NCBI GenBank assembly: GCA_017508465.1 | Contig: JAFVYW010000035.1 | Span: 1-33,638, forward strand | Reading direction: 5' to 3' | Source of the DNA: Clostridia bacterium | Lineage (GTDB): Bacteria; Bacillota; Clostridia; Oscillospirales; CAG-272 | DNA: 33,638 nucleotides | Shown here: positions 1-8,131 of the stretch, in pieces | How positions within the stretch are numbered: the stretch's first letter is position 1 | Layout of the letters: each line of letters starts with the position of its first letter | Translations under genes and position numbers: made by a program | The notes under the pieces: generated by a model | What the model saw: the letters and a program-made list of their open reading frames with translations, nothing else | The model's database searches: none | What the model was told of the DNA's origin: nothing

Positions 1-1107
1 GAGGGTGGGGCGTACATTCGATTGCGCCAGTTCCTTCGGCCAGGTGCGCTTACCGTCGAGGATGTCACCGAATCTCTGCACGAGGATATGTCCTGATGCG
101 AGCATATTGGTGAGTTCACCAACCTTCTGCGCATAGGAAATAGGCTGATTGAAGGGGGTGGAAAAATTGTGAGAGACTAAAATCGCGAGGTTGGTATTAT
201 TCGACTTCTGCACCTTGTAGGAGTGGCCGTTCACCACCGCGAGGTTGTTATCATAGTTCTCCTGGCTGACAAAACCACCAGGGTTCTGGCAGAAGGTACG
301 CACCTTGTTTTTGAAGGGCGCAGGATAGCCGACAAGTTTAGACTCATAGAGAACCTGGTTCACGCGTTCCATAACCTCGTTACGAACCTCGACGCGAACG
401 CCGATATCGACCGTACCAGGTTGGTGCGCGATGTTATGCTCGGCGCAAAGGTTTTCCAGCCATTCTGCACCGCGGCGTCCTGTGGCGACGATAATTTCGT
501 CACCATAGACCTCCACCTTTTCTTTGTTCTCTTCAATCACTACGCCGTAGCAGACCTCGTTCTCATCAATCAGAAGGTCGAGACATTCGGTGTCAAAGCG
601 GATTTCGACGCCTGCATTCAAGAGATGCTGTTCGATGGCATAATAAATATCCTGTGCCTTTTCCGTACCGAGGTGACGAATGGGGCAATCGACAAGCTTC
701 AATCCTGCGCGAATGGCATTACGGCGGATTTCCTTTTTCTCTTCCTCGTGGCCGAGACCTTCGATATGTGTATCGGCGCCGAAGGAAAGATAAATGGTAT
801 CGGTATAGTCAATCATCTGCTTGGCAAACTCCGCCCCGACGAGCGAGGGCAAGTCACCGCCGACCTCTTCGCAAAGAGAGAGTTTACCATCGGAGAATGC
901 GCCTGCGCCCGAGAAGCCTGTGGTGATGTGGCAGGGCTTGCAGTTCATGCATTTTCCAGTCTTATATTTGGGGCAGGTGCGCTTTTCGATAGCCTTGCCC
1001 TTTTCGATAATCAGGATGGAGCGTTTTGTGCCCATTTTTACCATCTCGAGCGCAGTAAAGATACCCGCGGGGCCTGCGCCGACGATGACTATGTCATATC
1101 TATTCAT
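1..1107 (-). CDS. FAD-dependent oxidoreductase, COG2509 type (partial, 3' end off the window)
   Basis: The frame is open from the ATG at 1107 to the window edge (369 codons), so the C-terminus is missing. Near the start (residues about 4-14) it has the Rossmann FAD-binding motif DIVIVGAGPAG. This is followed by a cysteine-rich stretch, CPKYKTGKCMNCKPC, leading into GFSGAGAFSDGKLSL. Near the edge it reads NTNLAILVSHNFSTPFNQP and SNVRPTL. This combination is what I know from the COG2509 'FAD-dependent dehydrogenase' family, whose substrate is generally unknown. Four Cys in the N-terminal block could bind a metal or cluster, which is inference. It is the last visible gene of the minus-strand operon. 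Its ATG overlaps the stop of the BY-kinase gene by one base (TAATG), implying translational coupling. A role in polysaccharide assembly is possible only by association. Confidence 0.88.
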   Translation of the reverse strand, partial: MNRYDIVIVGAGPAGIFTALEMVKMGTKRSILIIEKGKAIEKRTCPKYKTGKCMNCKPCHITTGFSGAGAFSDGKLSLCEEVGGDLPSLVGAEFAKQMIDYTDTIYLSFGADTHIEGLGHEEEKKEIRRNAIRAGLKLVDCPIRHLGTEKAQDIYYAIEQHLLNAGVEIRFDTECLDLLIDENEVCYGVVIEENKEKVEVYGDEIIVATGRRGAEWLENLCAEHNIAHQPGTVDIGVRVEVRNEVMERVNQVLYESKLVGYPAPFKNKVRTFCQNPGGFVSQENYDNNLAVVNGHSYKVQKSNNTNLAILVSHNFSTPFNQPISYAQKVGELTNMLASGHILVQRFGDILDGKRTWPKELAQSNVRPTL

Positions 1108-2636
1108 TAGTTCTGTGCTGTCCTTTCGTAAGAGGAATAGGAGTAACCATATCTCTTCTTTCCGCGCTTAGGCTGAACATCATTAAGAATAAAGCCGACA
1201 ATCGGTGTGTTAAGAGCCGTAAGACCAGTAACAGTGCTACGGATATTATTCATATCCGAATATTCGCTTCTGGCAACAAGCACATAGCCGTCAACATAGG
1301 ATGCGAATACACCTGCGTCAGCAACCTCGCCGAAGGGAGGTGCATCCATGAGGATAATATCGTATTCATCTCTCCACTTTTCAAGGCACTCGCGCAGTCT
1401 TTCCTGGCTGAGAAGCTCGGAGGGGTTGGGAGGAATGTGTCCCGATACTACGATATCAAGATTCTGTTTGAAATCACGGATAATTACTTCTTCAGGGTTC
1501 TTGACGATGTCTGCAAGAAGCTCGGAGAGGCCCTGGCTTTCCGAATCGATGCCAAGGATAGATGAAAACGCAGGGCATCTCATATCGGTTTCGATAAGAA
1601 GGGTGCGTTTACCTGCAACAGCAAAGGTGAGGGCAAGGTTACATGCAATCGTGCTCTTACCTGCGCCCGCGACGCTCGAGGTGACAACATAGACGGGTGT
1701 GCCTTCGGTAATCTTCGAGTAGGAGATATTGGTACGGATATGCTTGAAGGCTTCCTGAATCGCGAAGGGTGTGTTTTCGTCGATGAGCTTATCCGAATAA
1801 TCACGCTGTACTCTTCCGTCTCGTCCGAGCACTTTGGCTTTTCCTGTCAGTTTAGCAAACAGGCTGCGACGCGCTTTCTTGCCAGTAGCATTCCAGGAAG
1901 GAAGAGAACCGATGATAGGAAGCTCGAAGTTTTCTTTGAGGTTTTCTTCGCTGTAAACAATGGTATCAAGCATAGCAAACAGAAGGGTAATCGCATAGAA
2001 AAGAACGAATACCGCAACGGCTGCAATCAGGGCATTGGTTGCCACAGGGGGATTTTTGGTAACGATTTCCTCGCTGGTTTCCACCCATTCGGTGGCAGTG
2101 ATATGATCTTCTTCCTTTTCGCCTTCTGCGAGCTTTGTGTTAAGCTCTGCGACAACGCCGGGGAAAACATCATAAATCGCCTGAGAAATCGCAAGGGTGC
2201 GGTCGGGATCGGTATCGGTGACCACAATGTCAAACATGACAGATTCCTCTTTGTGCGAGGTGGTGATGTGCTGTTGGAGATAAACTATGGTATCGTATTC
2301 ATCCATAACGAGAAGCTTATCAAGCGATGAGTTTGCTATGGCTTTTTTCAGGGTGACCTTTTGTGTAACGACCTGCGTGTAGTTTTCTGCAAGAGCCGCG
2401 GATGCGCTTACCATCGTAGACTGGATATAGTCACCCTTTTCGGAGACATTGTTTACCCAGAAGGTGGTCGTACCGACAAACTTGACAGGAACGAGCGCAG
2501 CGGTCAGGACGCCGACAACAATAGCGGCGATAATCGCTACAATAGAGATCCAGAGTGCGTGTTTTTTCAACACGGTGAACATTGTACGGAAGGTCAATTC
2601 TTTTTCCGTAGTCTGCTGAACAGTTTCGTTTTGCAT
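1107..2636 (-). CDS. Wzz-BY-kinase fusion: polysaccharide chain-length determinant / tyrosine autokinase
   Basis: 509 residues. The N-terminal half is a Wzz-type chain-length determinant with transmembrane helices at about 28-50 and 200-222 bracketing an extracellular loop. The C-terminal half is a cytoplasmic bacterial tyrosine kinase. It shows Walker A SSVAGAGKST (about residue 320), Walker A' TLLIETDMRCPAF and Walker B DIILMDAPP, and it ends in a tyrosine-rich tail (KKRYGYSYSSYE), the autophosphorylation cluster typical of CpsD/CapB/Wzc kinases. Many Firmicutes split these domains into two proteins, whereas here they are fused as in proteobacterial Wzc. The expected role is controlling export and length of capsule or exopolysaccharide at the membrane. 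GGAGG sits 8 nt before the ATG. It lies 23 nt after the PqqD-like gene and overlaps the FAD gene. No flippase, polymerase or glycosyltransferase is adjacent in the window. Confidence 0.93.
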   Translation of the reverse strand: MQNETVQQTTEKELTFRTMFTVLKKHALWISIVAIIAAIVVGVLTAALVPVKFVGTTTFWVNNVSEKGDYIQSTMVSASAALAENYTQVVTQKVTLKKAIANSSLDKLLVMDEYDTIVYLQQHITTSHKEESVMFDIVVTDTDPDRTLAISQAIYDVFPGVVAELNTKLAEGEKEEDHITATEWVETSEEIVTKNPPVATNALIAAVAVFVLFYAITLLFAMLDTIVYSEENLKENFELPIIGSLPSWNATGKKARRSLFAKLTGKAKVLGRDGRVQRDYSDKLIDENTPFAIQEAFKHIRTNISYSKITEGTPVYVVTSSVAGAGKSTIACNLALTFAVAGKRTLLIETDMRCPAFSSILGIDSESQGLSELLADIVKNPEEVIIRDFKQNLDIVVSGHIPPNPSELLSQERLRECLEKWRDEYDIILMDAPPFGEVADAGVFASYVDGYVLVARSEYSDMNNIRSTVTGLTALNTPIVGFILNDVQPKRGKKRYGYSYSSYERTAQN

Positions 2637-2659
2637 TTATATATCCTCCAAAATTATTC

Positions 2660-2920
2660 TCATGCTAAAATACCATGCTGGATAAGCATATCGACGATCG
2701 CGTCGGCATCGCGTACCGCAATCTCACGATCAATGCCATAGGTATTCACCAGCGCAGTGTAAAGGTCTTCGCGCTCACAGCCCTCGGAGAGCATATCCCA
2801 AAGGAATTTTGCCGTCGAATTGAGCGAGAGCATTCCACGGAACGGAAGCGCAGGATTGATAGAGATTGCGACAGATTTACCCGCAACCTCACGAAGTACA
2901 AAGCCAGGGACAATTTTCAT
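2660..2920 (-). CDS. PqqD-like peptide-binding protein
   Basis: 86 residues, normal for the PqqD family. The pattern matches: a beta-strand N-terminus ending FVLREVAGKSVAI, then LSLNSTAKFLWDMLSEG, then alternating helices ending IVDMLIQHGIL. The 'LN.ta..iW..l..g' core is the family signature. PqqD proteins are winged-helix RiPP recognition elements that present a precursor peptide to a modifying enzyme. Here no radical SAM enzyme or obvious precursor is in the window. Instead the neighbour is an HPr-kinase-like protein, a pairing I recall from capsule and RiPP loci. GGAG sits 10 nt before the ATG, and the gap to the upstream gene is only 6 nt, so it is co-translated. The family call is firm and the function is open. 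Confidence 0.85.
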   Translation of the reverse strand: MKIVPGFVLREVAGKSVAISINPALPFRGMLSLNSTAKFLWDMLSEGCEREDLYTALVNTYGIDREIAVRDADAIVDMLIQHGILA

Positions 2921-2926
2921 ATTGTT

Positions 2927-3661
2927 CTACTCCATTCTATCTTCCCCCACCATCGCGCTTGCTGCAACATCAGCCGCGTCACTTTCCATATTTACATACA
3001 GATTGGTGAGAGAAATTGTTTTTAATATCGTATCAGTGATAGCGAACACGCGCGCCGCGCTATCCTCGTGCTGTGGAACATAGGTCTGGGAGAGGAACGG
3101 CAGAATCGCACAACTGATATCTCCGACAGGTTCAGCGCGGTTTTCGGGCGCACGATGAACGAACGCGAGCGCGCGCAGGGGGGCGCTGCCATTGTATCCA
3201 TAATTCTCTTTTCCCTGCCAGGGAGAGCCAAAAACATATGGCCTGCCATCTATCAGACGAAGGATAGGCTTGTCACCATTCAGAACCTTGACTTTATCGG
3301 GGAAGCGAGAAAGCCAAAGTCTTGTATGTGTGGTTTTTCCCACGCCGCTTTTCGCGGTGAACAAAAGGGCTTGTCCTTCGTATTCAAGCGCCACGCCATG
3401 AAAAACAAAGGCATCATAGGTCGGTAAGCGCTTGGCTATCTCACGATACAGCACGATGCTCTCGAGATAGCCGCGAGGGAGATCAGAGGTAAGACCGTTG
3501 ACACGGCGCACCTGCTCGCACTCGTTATCAATATCCTCTTCGCATGCCGAAACGGTGAAAAGAGGTTTTTTTTCGGTGATATAGTCACGACACATGCGCG
3601 CGACAAAAGGGTAATGGTTTTCAATGCCTATCGGAAGGCCTGCGAGTTCTATGGTAATCAC
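2927..3661 (-). CDS. HPr-kinase-like (HprK-related) P-loop protein
   Basis: 244 residues from the preferred GTG at 3661. The central P-loop AKSGVGKTTHTRLWL, preceded by GQALLF and followed by LNGDKPILR and FGSPWQGKENYG, is the layout of HprK-like / PEP-carboxykinase-like proteins. These commonly sit beside PqqD-like genes. The family resembles the kinase core of HPr kinase/phosphorylase but lacks its N-terminal domain, and substrates are mostly unknown. The frame extends upstream to a TTG at 3676, but GGAGGA lies at 3669-3674, 7 nt before the GTG. The TTG would overlap that site, so the GTG is the start. It begins 15 nt after the LRR gene and ends 6 nt before the PqqD-like gene. Phosphorylation of a PqqD-bound partner or of an envelope glycan precursor is conjecture. 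Confidence 0.82.
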   Translation of the reverse strand: MITIELAGLPIGIENHYPFVARMCRDYITEKKPLFTVSACEEDIDNECEQVRRVNGLTSDLPRGYLESIVLYREIAKRLPTYDAFVFHGVALEYEGQALLFTAKSGVGKTTHTRLWLSRFPDKVKVLNGDKPILRLIDGRPYVFGSPWQGKENYGYNGSAPLRALAFVHRAPENRAEPVGDISCAILPFLSQTYVPQHEDSAARVFAITDTILKTISLTNLYVNMESDAADVAASAMVGEDRME

Positions 3662-3668
3662 TTTTGTC

Positions 3669-3674
3669 TCCTCC
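3669..3674 (-). promoter_or_regulatory. Shine-Dalgarno GGAGGA fixing a GTG start
   Basis: GGAGGA is read on the minus strand 7 nt upstream of the GTG at 3661. It overlaps the alternative TTG start, so it decides for GTG. Confidence 0.75.
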
Positions 3675-3676
3675 AA

Positions 3677-6601
3677 TCAAAACAGCAGATTTTCAAAATA
3701 TTCATTACCGGAGTCGACATCAAGGGTGTGATGCGGATAACCGTCAAGCGCATACAAGCGTTTGCAATCATAGAAGGCATTTTTTGCTACGGAAGCAAGG
3801 GACTCGGGGAGGGTGATCCGACCGAGAGCGCTGCAGCCATAAAAGGCTTCTTCAGCGATATGCACAATTCCCTCTTTCAATGTGAACTGCATCAGGGAAA
3901 CGCAGCCGCCGAACATGCCCTCGGGAAGGGTATCCACGGAGGCCTCCATCGTAACGCGTGTGAGATATTTACAATCACGGAAAACATTCTTGCCAAGTGA
4001 TGTGACGGTGGAGGGGACGGTGACTTCATTCAGATTGAAGCAATATGCATAGGCACTGTCGCCGATATGCGTGACCTGCGAGGGAATGGTGAGGGTGTTC
4101 AGTCCAAGACAGTTAGCATACGCCATTTTGCCAATCGAGCGAACCGAGGAAGGAATGGTAAAGTTATCGAGGCTCTGGCAAGCGGCAAACAAGCCGTTAG
4201 GAATATAGGTGAGTCCTTCGGGGAGGTTCACATCCGTAAGGCTTGCACAGTTCATGAAGGCATAGTCGCCAATCGCGATAAGACTGTCAGAAAGACGAAC
4301 GCGCACAAGACTATCGCAGTCAGAAAGAACTTGCGCGGGGAGATAGTAGAGAACGGAGCGAAGGTCGACCTCGGTAAACTTCTCGCAACTGCCAAGCGCG
4401 CCTTCGCCAAGATTGGTTACGCGGGAAAAATCCTGATCGGGAAGAGAGAGACAGCCAAAGAATGCGCGCGCCCCCAGCGTGCGCACGGTAGAGGGCAAGC
4501 GGAATTCGATGAGGTCCACGCAGGAATAGAACGCTTCATCACCGATGGTTTCCGCACCATTCTCCGCGAGCGTCAGGCTAAAGAGGTTTTCGCAACCCCA
4601 GAATGCCCGCTTATCAATCATCACGATAGTGTCGGGCAAGGAGAGGTGTGTCAGGGCAGTGCAATTGAGGAAGGCGCTATGCCCGATTTCGCGGTAGCCC
4701 GAGGGGATATCAATATGGGACAGAGACGCCGCGCCCATCGCCAAAGAATCGGGAACACGCGTCATGCCTTTACCAAGATATATAGTCTCAAGAGTATAAC
4801 ACTCAAGGAAGATACCTTCGCCAATCTCCGTAACGCTATCCGGGAGTGCAATCTCGCGCAAGGCAGAACCCGAAAACGCATAACTGCCAATGGAAGAGAG
4901 TCCATTGGGAAGCAAAATTTCATTCAAAGAGGACGGAAGCGCTTCCCCTGTGACGGTGTTGGTCGAGATGGCAAAGGCGTACTCGCCAATCGTGTGAAGC
5001 GTGGTCGGGAGGACAATGTCCGAGAGCGCTGTCGCGTTGTAAAACATGCGCTCGCCAAGGTAAGTCAGGGTAGAGGGGATGGTAACATTATTGAGTGCCG
5101 AGCAGTTCATAAATACGCTCGTGCCGACACTTATCAATCCCTCCGGAAGGACGATCGTAGTAAGGGATTTCGCGTCATAAAAGGCGTAATCACCAAGACG
5201 CGTGAGGGTATCGGGGAGAGAAACGCTCTGCAAAAAGGGCATGTTCGCGCAGGCGTAATCCGCAAATACCGAAATGCCGTCGGGGAAAGTAAGTTTTGTG
5301 ATATAGCCGTTACCTGCAAAGGCAGAGGAAACATAGCGGACGCTGTCAGGAACGGTGACGCTGATCAAGTCGTCTCGTGCGGATGAGATGAACTTTGTCG
5401 CAGCGGTCTCAATGATATTCCCATCGATATCGCGGGGTGTCATGTATTTCAGGAGAACGCCATCTCCGACAATTGTAAACTCGTCCTTTAATGAGGCGAG
5501 ATACGGCGTTCCCTGAAACGCCATACCGCCGACCTTCTTCAAGGTGTCGGGGAAGGTAATGCTTGTCAGCTTATCGGCGCCGTGAAAGGCGTAAGAACCG
5601 ATTTCTTCGAGCCCTTCAGGAAGGGTAACAGCGGTGAGATTCTGGTTTTCATAGAAGGCGTAAGGCGCGATGACTATGATGTCCCAAGGAAGGGTGATGC
5701 TCGTTATGGCGCTCATAGCCGGCAGGCAAAGAAGAGCCTTTTCCTTCTTGTCATAAAGTGCGCCATCGACAAGCTCATATCTTGTCGAAGAGGCAAGGGT
5801 GATTTTCTCAAGCAAGGTGCAATCCATAAAAGGCGTCTCGCCAAAGCTCTCAAGCGAGCCGAGCGCGACCTCGCGCAGAAGGTCACAGCCCGTGAAAGCA
5901 AAGTCACCAACAGTGGTGAGAGTATCGGGCGCTGCAAATGTGATAAGACTATCGCAGCCTTCAAAGGCATAATCACCAATCCGCACAAGGTTCTTCGGGA
6001 GAGTAAGCTTATCCAGCATGACACATTGTGTAAAAGCCTTCGAGGGGATTTCGGTCACTGTGTCCGCTATGGCAAAGGTGGTAAGAGAGGTACAGCCCGC
6101 AAAAGAGCCAAGACCGAATTCACGGAGTGAGGGGAACGCCACGCCTCGCAGCTCCAGACAACCATTGAAGGCGCTCGCGCCGATGGTTTCTACACCTTCT
6201 CCGCCAGAAACAGTACGAAGCACCGCAAGTCCCGCAAAGGCATTCTCACCGATTTCCCGGACGGTGGAAGGAATGGTAACATGTTGAAGAAGTTCAAGCG
6301 AGCTGAAGGCATCCTCCGCGATTCTGACCACCGTGTATCCACCGAGCTTTTCGGGGAGAATCATCTCTTCTGCAACTGTGTCTTTATATCTGCGTATTTC
6401 ACATTCATTTTCTCCTAATGGAGAAAAATCATATAAATCTGTCGAATAAACGGGGGAGGATTGTGGGCCTTCGGGAACAGAGTGCGGTGGCTCTTTATCC
6501 TTCAGGACAAAAATCAGAACAACGGCCGTCGCCACAAGGACAACAAAAACGCAAGTGAGAATCCAGAATAACTTGGATTTGAACAATGTACCTGTCTTCA
6601 T
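3677..6601 (-). CDS. Membrane-anchored leucine-rich-repeat protein, BspA / LRR_5 type
   Basis: 974 residues. A short basic N-terminus precedes one strongly hydrophobic segment (about residues 12-33, FWILTCVFVVLVATAVVLIFVL) with no clear signal-peptidase site, so it is most likely a signal anchor with the rest outside. Residues about 55-960 are a near-continuous array of roughly 23-residue LRR_5 repeats, consensus like 'IGdyAFeGC.sL..itlP.tlt.IG'. BspA-type repeats occur in surface proteins of gut and oral bacteria and mediate adhesion or protein binding; which ligand is unknown here. I see no SLH, LPXTG, dockerin or enzymatic domain. It is the first gene after a consensus promoter, with GGGAG 8-9 nt before the ATG. 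It heads an operon with HprK-like, PqqD-like and BY-kinase genes, an unusual setting for a BspA protein. Confidence 0.92.
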   Translation of the reverse strand: MKTGTLFKSKLFWILTCVFVVLVATAVVLIFVLKDKEPPHSVPEGPQSSPVYSTDLYDFSPLGENECEIRRYKDTVAEEMILPEKLGGYTVVRIAEDAFSSLELLQHVTIPSTVREIGENAFAGLAVLRTVSGGEGVETIGASAFNGCLELRGVAFPSLREFGLGSFAGCTSLTTFAIADTVTEIPSKAFTQCVMLDKLTLPKNLVRIGDYAFEGCDSLITFAAPDTLTTVGDFAFTGCDLLREVALGSLESFGETPFMDCTLLEKITLASSTRYELVDGALYDKKEKALLCLPAMSAITSITLPWDIIVIAPYAFYENQNLTAVTLPEGLEEIGSYAFHGADKLTSITFPDTLKKVGGMAFQGTPYLASLKDEFTIVGDGVLLKYMTPRDIDGNIIETAATKFISSARDDLISVTVPDSVRYVSSAFAGNGYITKLTFPDGISVFADYACANMPFLQSVSLPDTLTRLGDYAFYDAKSLTTIVLPEGLISVGTSVFMNCSALNNVTIPSTLTYLGERMFYNATALSDIVLPTTLHTIGEYAFAISTNTVTGEALPSSLNEILLPNGLSSIGSYAFSGSALREIALPDSVTEIGEGIFLECYTLETIYLGKGMTRVPDSLAMGAASLSHIDIPSGYREIGHSAFLNCTALTHLSLPDTIVMIDKRAFWGCENLFSLTLAENGAETIGDEAFYSCVDLIEFRLPSTVRTLGARAFFGCLSLPDQDFSRVTNLGEGALGSCEKFTEVDLRSVLYYLPAQVLSDCDSLVRVRLSDSLIAIGDYAFMNCASLTDVNLPEGLTYIPNGLFAACQSLDNFTIPSSVRSIGKMAYANCLGLNTLTIPSQVTHIGDSAYAYCFNLNEVTVPSTVTSLGKNVFRDCKYLTRVTMEASVDTLPEGMFGGCVSLMQFTLKEGIVHIAEEAFYGCSALGRITLPESLASVAKNAFYDCKRLYALDGYPHHTLDVDSGNEYFENLLF

Positions 6602-6659
6602 AGCAACAGCTCCCTTCTTTCATAATATAGACAAGCGCGCAAACGCGCACACATATACA

Positions 6660-6688
6660 ATTATATAAAATAAAAACAAAATTGTCAA
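6660..6688 (-). promoter_or_regulatory. Consensus sigma-A promoter of the LRR / BY-kinase operon
   Basis: Read on the minus strand there is TTGACA (6688-6683), a 17-nt spacer, and TATAAT (6665-6660), a perfect match to both hexamers. Transcription should start near 6653, leaving a leader of about 50 nt. That leader contains the GC-rich dyad GCGCG...CGCGC around 6635-6649. Confidence 0.85.
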
Positions 6689-6778
6689 GTGTTTCAAACC
6701 AAAAAAAGAATAATCCGCATTTTTACCAAGCAAAAGCGCACGCATTTGTTTCTTTTGCCGAATAAATTCTCAAAAAAG

Positions 6779-6787
6779 TGGAATAAT
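6779..6787 (+). promoter_or_regulatory. Extended -10 element for the SLH gene
   Basis: TGGAATAAT is a TG-n extended -10 with 5 of 6 bases of TATAAT. No good -35 is found at 16-18 nt; TTGCCG at 6755-6760 is 21 nt away. The gene's Shine-Dalgarno AAAGGAG follows directly before the ATG at 6820. Confidence 0.5.
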
Positions 6788-6819
6788 GGGAATACAAACC
6801 AATTGAAAAAGGAGATTTT

Positions 6820-8070
6820 ATGAAAAAACAGTTTCTCGCACTATGTATGACCATTGTTCTGCTTTTTTCTTGTAGCGTAGCCGCTTCCGCGGCGTTTGGC
6901 ACAGGAGTGAGTGCCTTGGCAAAGGATGCCCCGCTCATCAAAACAGGACTGCTTGGTGAAAAAATCACCTTCACTGACAAGGATTTCAAAAAGGCGTTCG
7001 GAACGGTGCTGTTCTCATCCATCACCGTCACTTCCCTGCCAAAATCGACGGAGGGTGTTCTGATGCTTGGTGGGCGCAGAGTTGGACTTAACCAGAAGAT
7101 TGAAAGAAAAAATCTTTCCTCTCTGATTTTCCATCCTGCATCAAAAGATGTCACAGAATGTAAATTCTTATTTACTTCTAAAGGGATTTTTGGCGGTTCA
7201 GAAATCGAATGTCATCTGAAATTCGTAGACAAAATCAATTATGCACCCGAGCTACTTTCAGACGGTGTCGGTCAGATGTGGACACAGAGTGGAATAGGCG
7301 TTTATGGCAAGCTATCGGCTTATGACCCTGAAGGGGATGCGCTGGAGGTTATGATTTTGGAATACCCTCGTCGTGGTGTACTGGAGGAGGTAGGTAATGA
7401 CGGCACCTATCGCTACACATCCGAGGATGGGTATGTCGGTCGGGACAGTTTCCGATATTGTATCCGTGACGAATACGGCAACTATACCTCCCTGTGCCGC
7501 ATGGATATTCAGGTGGTCGACCGTTTGAGCACGCTGACCTTTGCCGACATGGAGGGACGGGCGGAATATAACGCGTCTCTTGTGATGAGCGCCGAAGGAA
7601 TTATGCATGGCACGGTGGTGGGAGACCATACCTTATTTTATCCGGATAAAGAAGTAACGCGAGCGGAGTTTGTGGCGATGGCTATGAAGCGCGCCGGTAT
7701 GCGTCAGGACACAACGCTGAACAAAACATTCTTTGAGGACAATCATGAAATACCGCCCTATCTTGTCGGTTATGTCGCGACAGCTGCCCGACTTGGCATT
7801 GTCAATGGCTCATTTGAAGGTGAGCGCGGTTTGATTTTCCGACCAAACGATACGGTATCCTTCCTCGAATGCGCAATCATCCTCTCGAATATTTATAATC
7901 TCGAAGAGGAAAGCGAGGCGGTATTCTCGGACATGGGAGAGATTCCCGTATGGGCAAAAGGCGCTGTCGGCGCTATGGTTAAGAGCGGATTTTTTGACAC
8001 GGGTATCGATGTCAGGGAGAAAATGACGCGTGCGGATGTCGCCGAGGTGCTTTTGCGCGCAGGCAGATAA
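6820..8070 (+). CDS. Secreted S-layer-homology (SLH) domain protein with cadherin-like Ig module
   Basis: 416 residues. A signal peptide (MKKQFLALCMTIVLLF...) probably ends at ASA-A about residue 25. C18 in LFSC is a poor lipobox, so lipidation is possible but less likely. Residues about 35-145 have no family I recognise. Residues about 145-235 (APELLSDGVG... DPEGDALEV ... GYVGRDSFRYCIRDEYGN) match bacterial cadherin-like / tandem-95 Ig modules. From about 245 to the end there are SLH-type repeats, for example KEVTRAEFVAMAMKRAGM, IFRPNDTVSFLECAIILSNIY and KMTRADVAEVLLRAGR, which normally bind pyruvylated secondary cell-wall polymer. The product should sit on the cell wall. The gene is monocistronic: its promoter is divergent from the LRR operon and a terminator follows the stop. 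SD AAAGGAG lies just before the ATG. Confidence 0.9.
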   Translation: MKKQFLALCMTIVLLFSCSVAASAAFGTGVSALAKDAPLIKTGLLGEKITFTDKDFKKAFGTVLFSSITVTSLPKSTEGVLMLGGRRVGLNQKIERKNLSSLIFHPASKDVTECKFLFTSKGIFGGSEIECHLKFVDKINYAPELLSDGVGQMWTQSGIGVYGKLSAYDPEGDALEVMILEYPRRGVLEEVGNDGTYRYTSEDGYVGRDSFRYCIRDEYGNYTSLCRMDIQVVDRLSTLTFADMEGRAEYNASLVMSAEGIMHGTVVGDHTLFYPDKEVTRAEFVAMAMKRAGMRQDTTLNKTFFEDNHEIPPYLVGYVATAARLGIVNGSFEGERGLIFRPNDTVSFLECAIILSNIYNLEEESEAVFSDMGEIPVWAKGAVGAMVKSGFFDTGIDVREKMTRADVAEVLLRAGR

Positions 8071-8128
8071 AAGAAAAAGGGGGCTTCTCACACGAGCAGT
8101 GCGTCAGAAGTCCCTTTTCCTTTTTGAC
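8071..8128 (+). terminator. Terminator between converging SLH and deacetylase genes
   Basis: The arm AAAAGGGGGCTTCT and the arm AGAAGTCCCTTTT, followed by CCTTTTTG, form an imperfect stem with a long (about 20-nt) loop. The A-run on one side and T-run on the other let it act in both directions. It lies directly after the SLH stop and before the end of the deacetylase gene. Confidence 0.7.
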
Positions 8129-8131
8129 TTT

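Noticed and set aside
223..1110. 295-codon open frame on the plus strand
   Set aside because: It is antisense to the FAD-dependent gene, whose frame is continuous and has clear family motifs.
4067..5386. 439-codon open frame on the plus strand
   Set aside because: It is antisense to the LRR gene. The repeats and codon bias of that gene keep the opposite frame open, and the translation has no domain and no ribosome site.
3677..6601. LRR array considered as a DNA repeat or CRISPR-like array
   Set aside because: The periodicity is at the protein level only (about 23 residues). The DNA repeats are diverged and there are no spacers.
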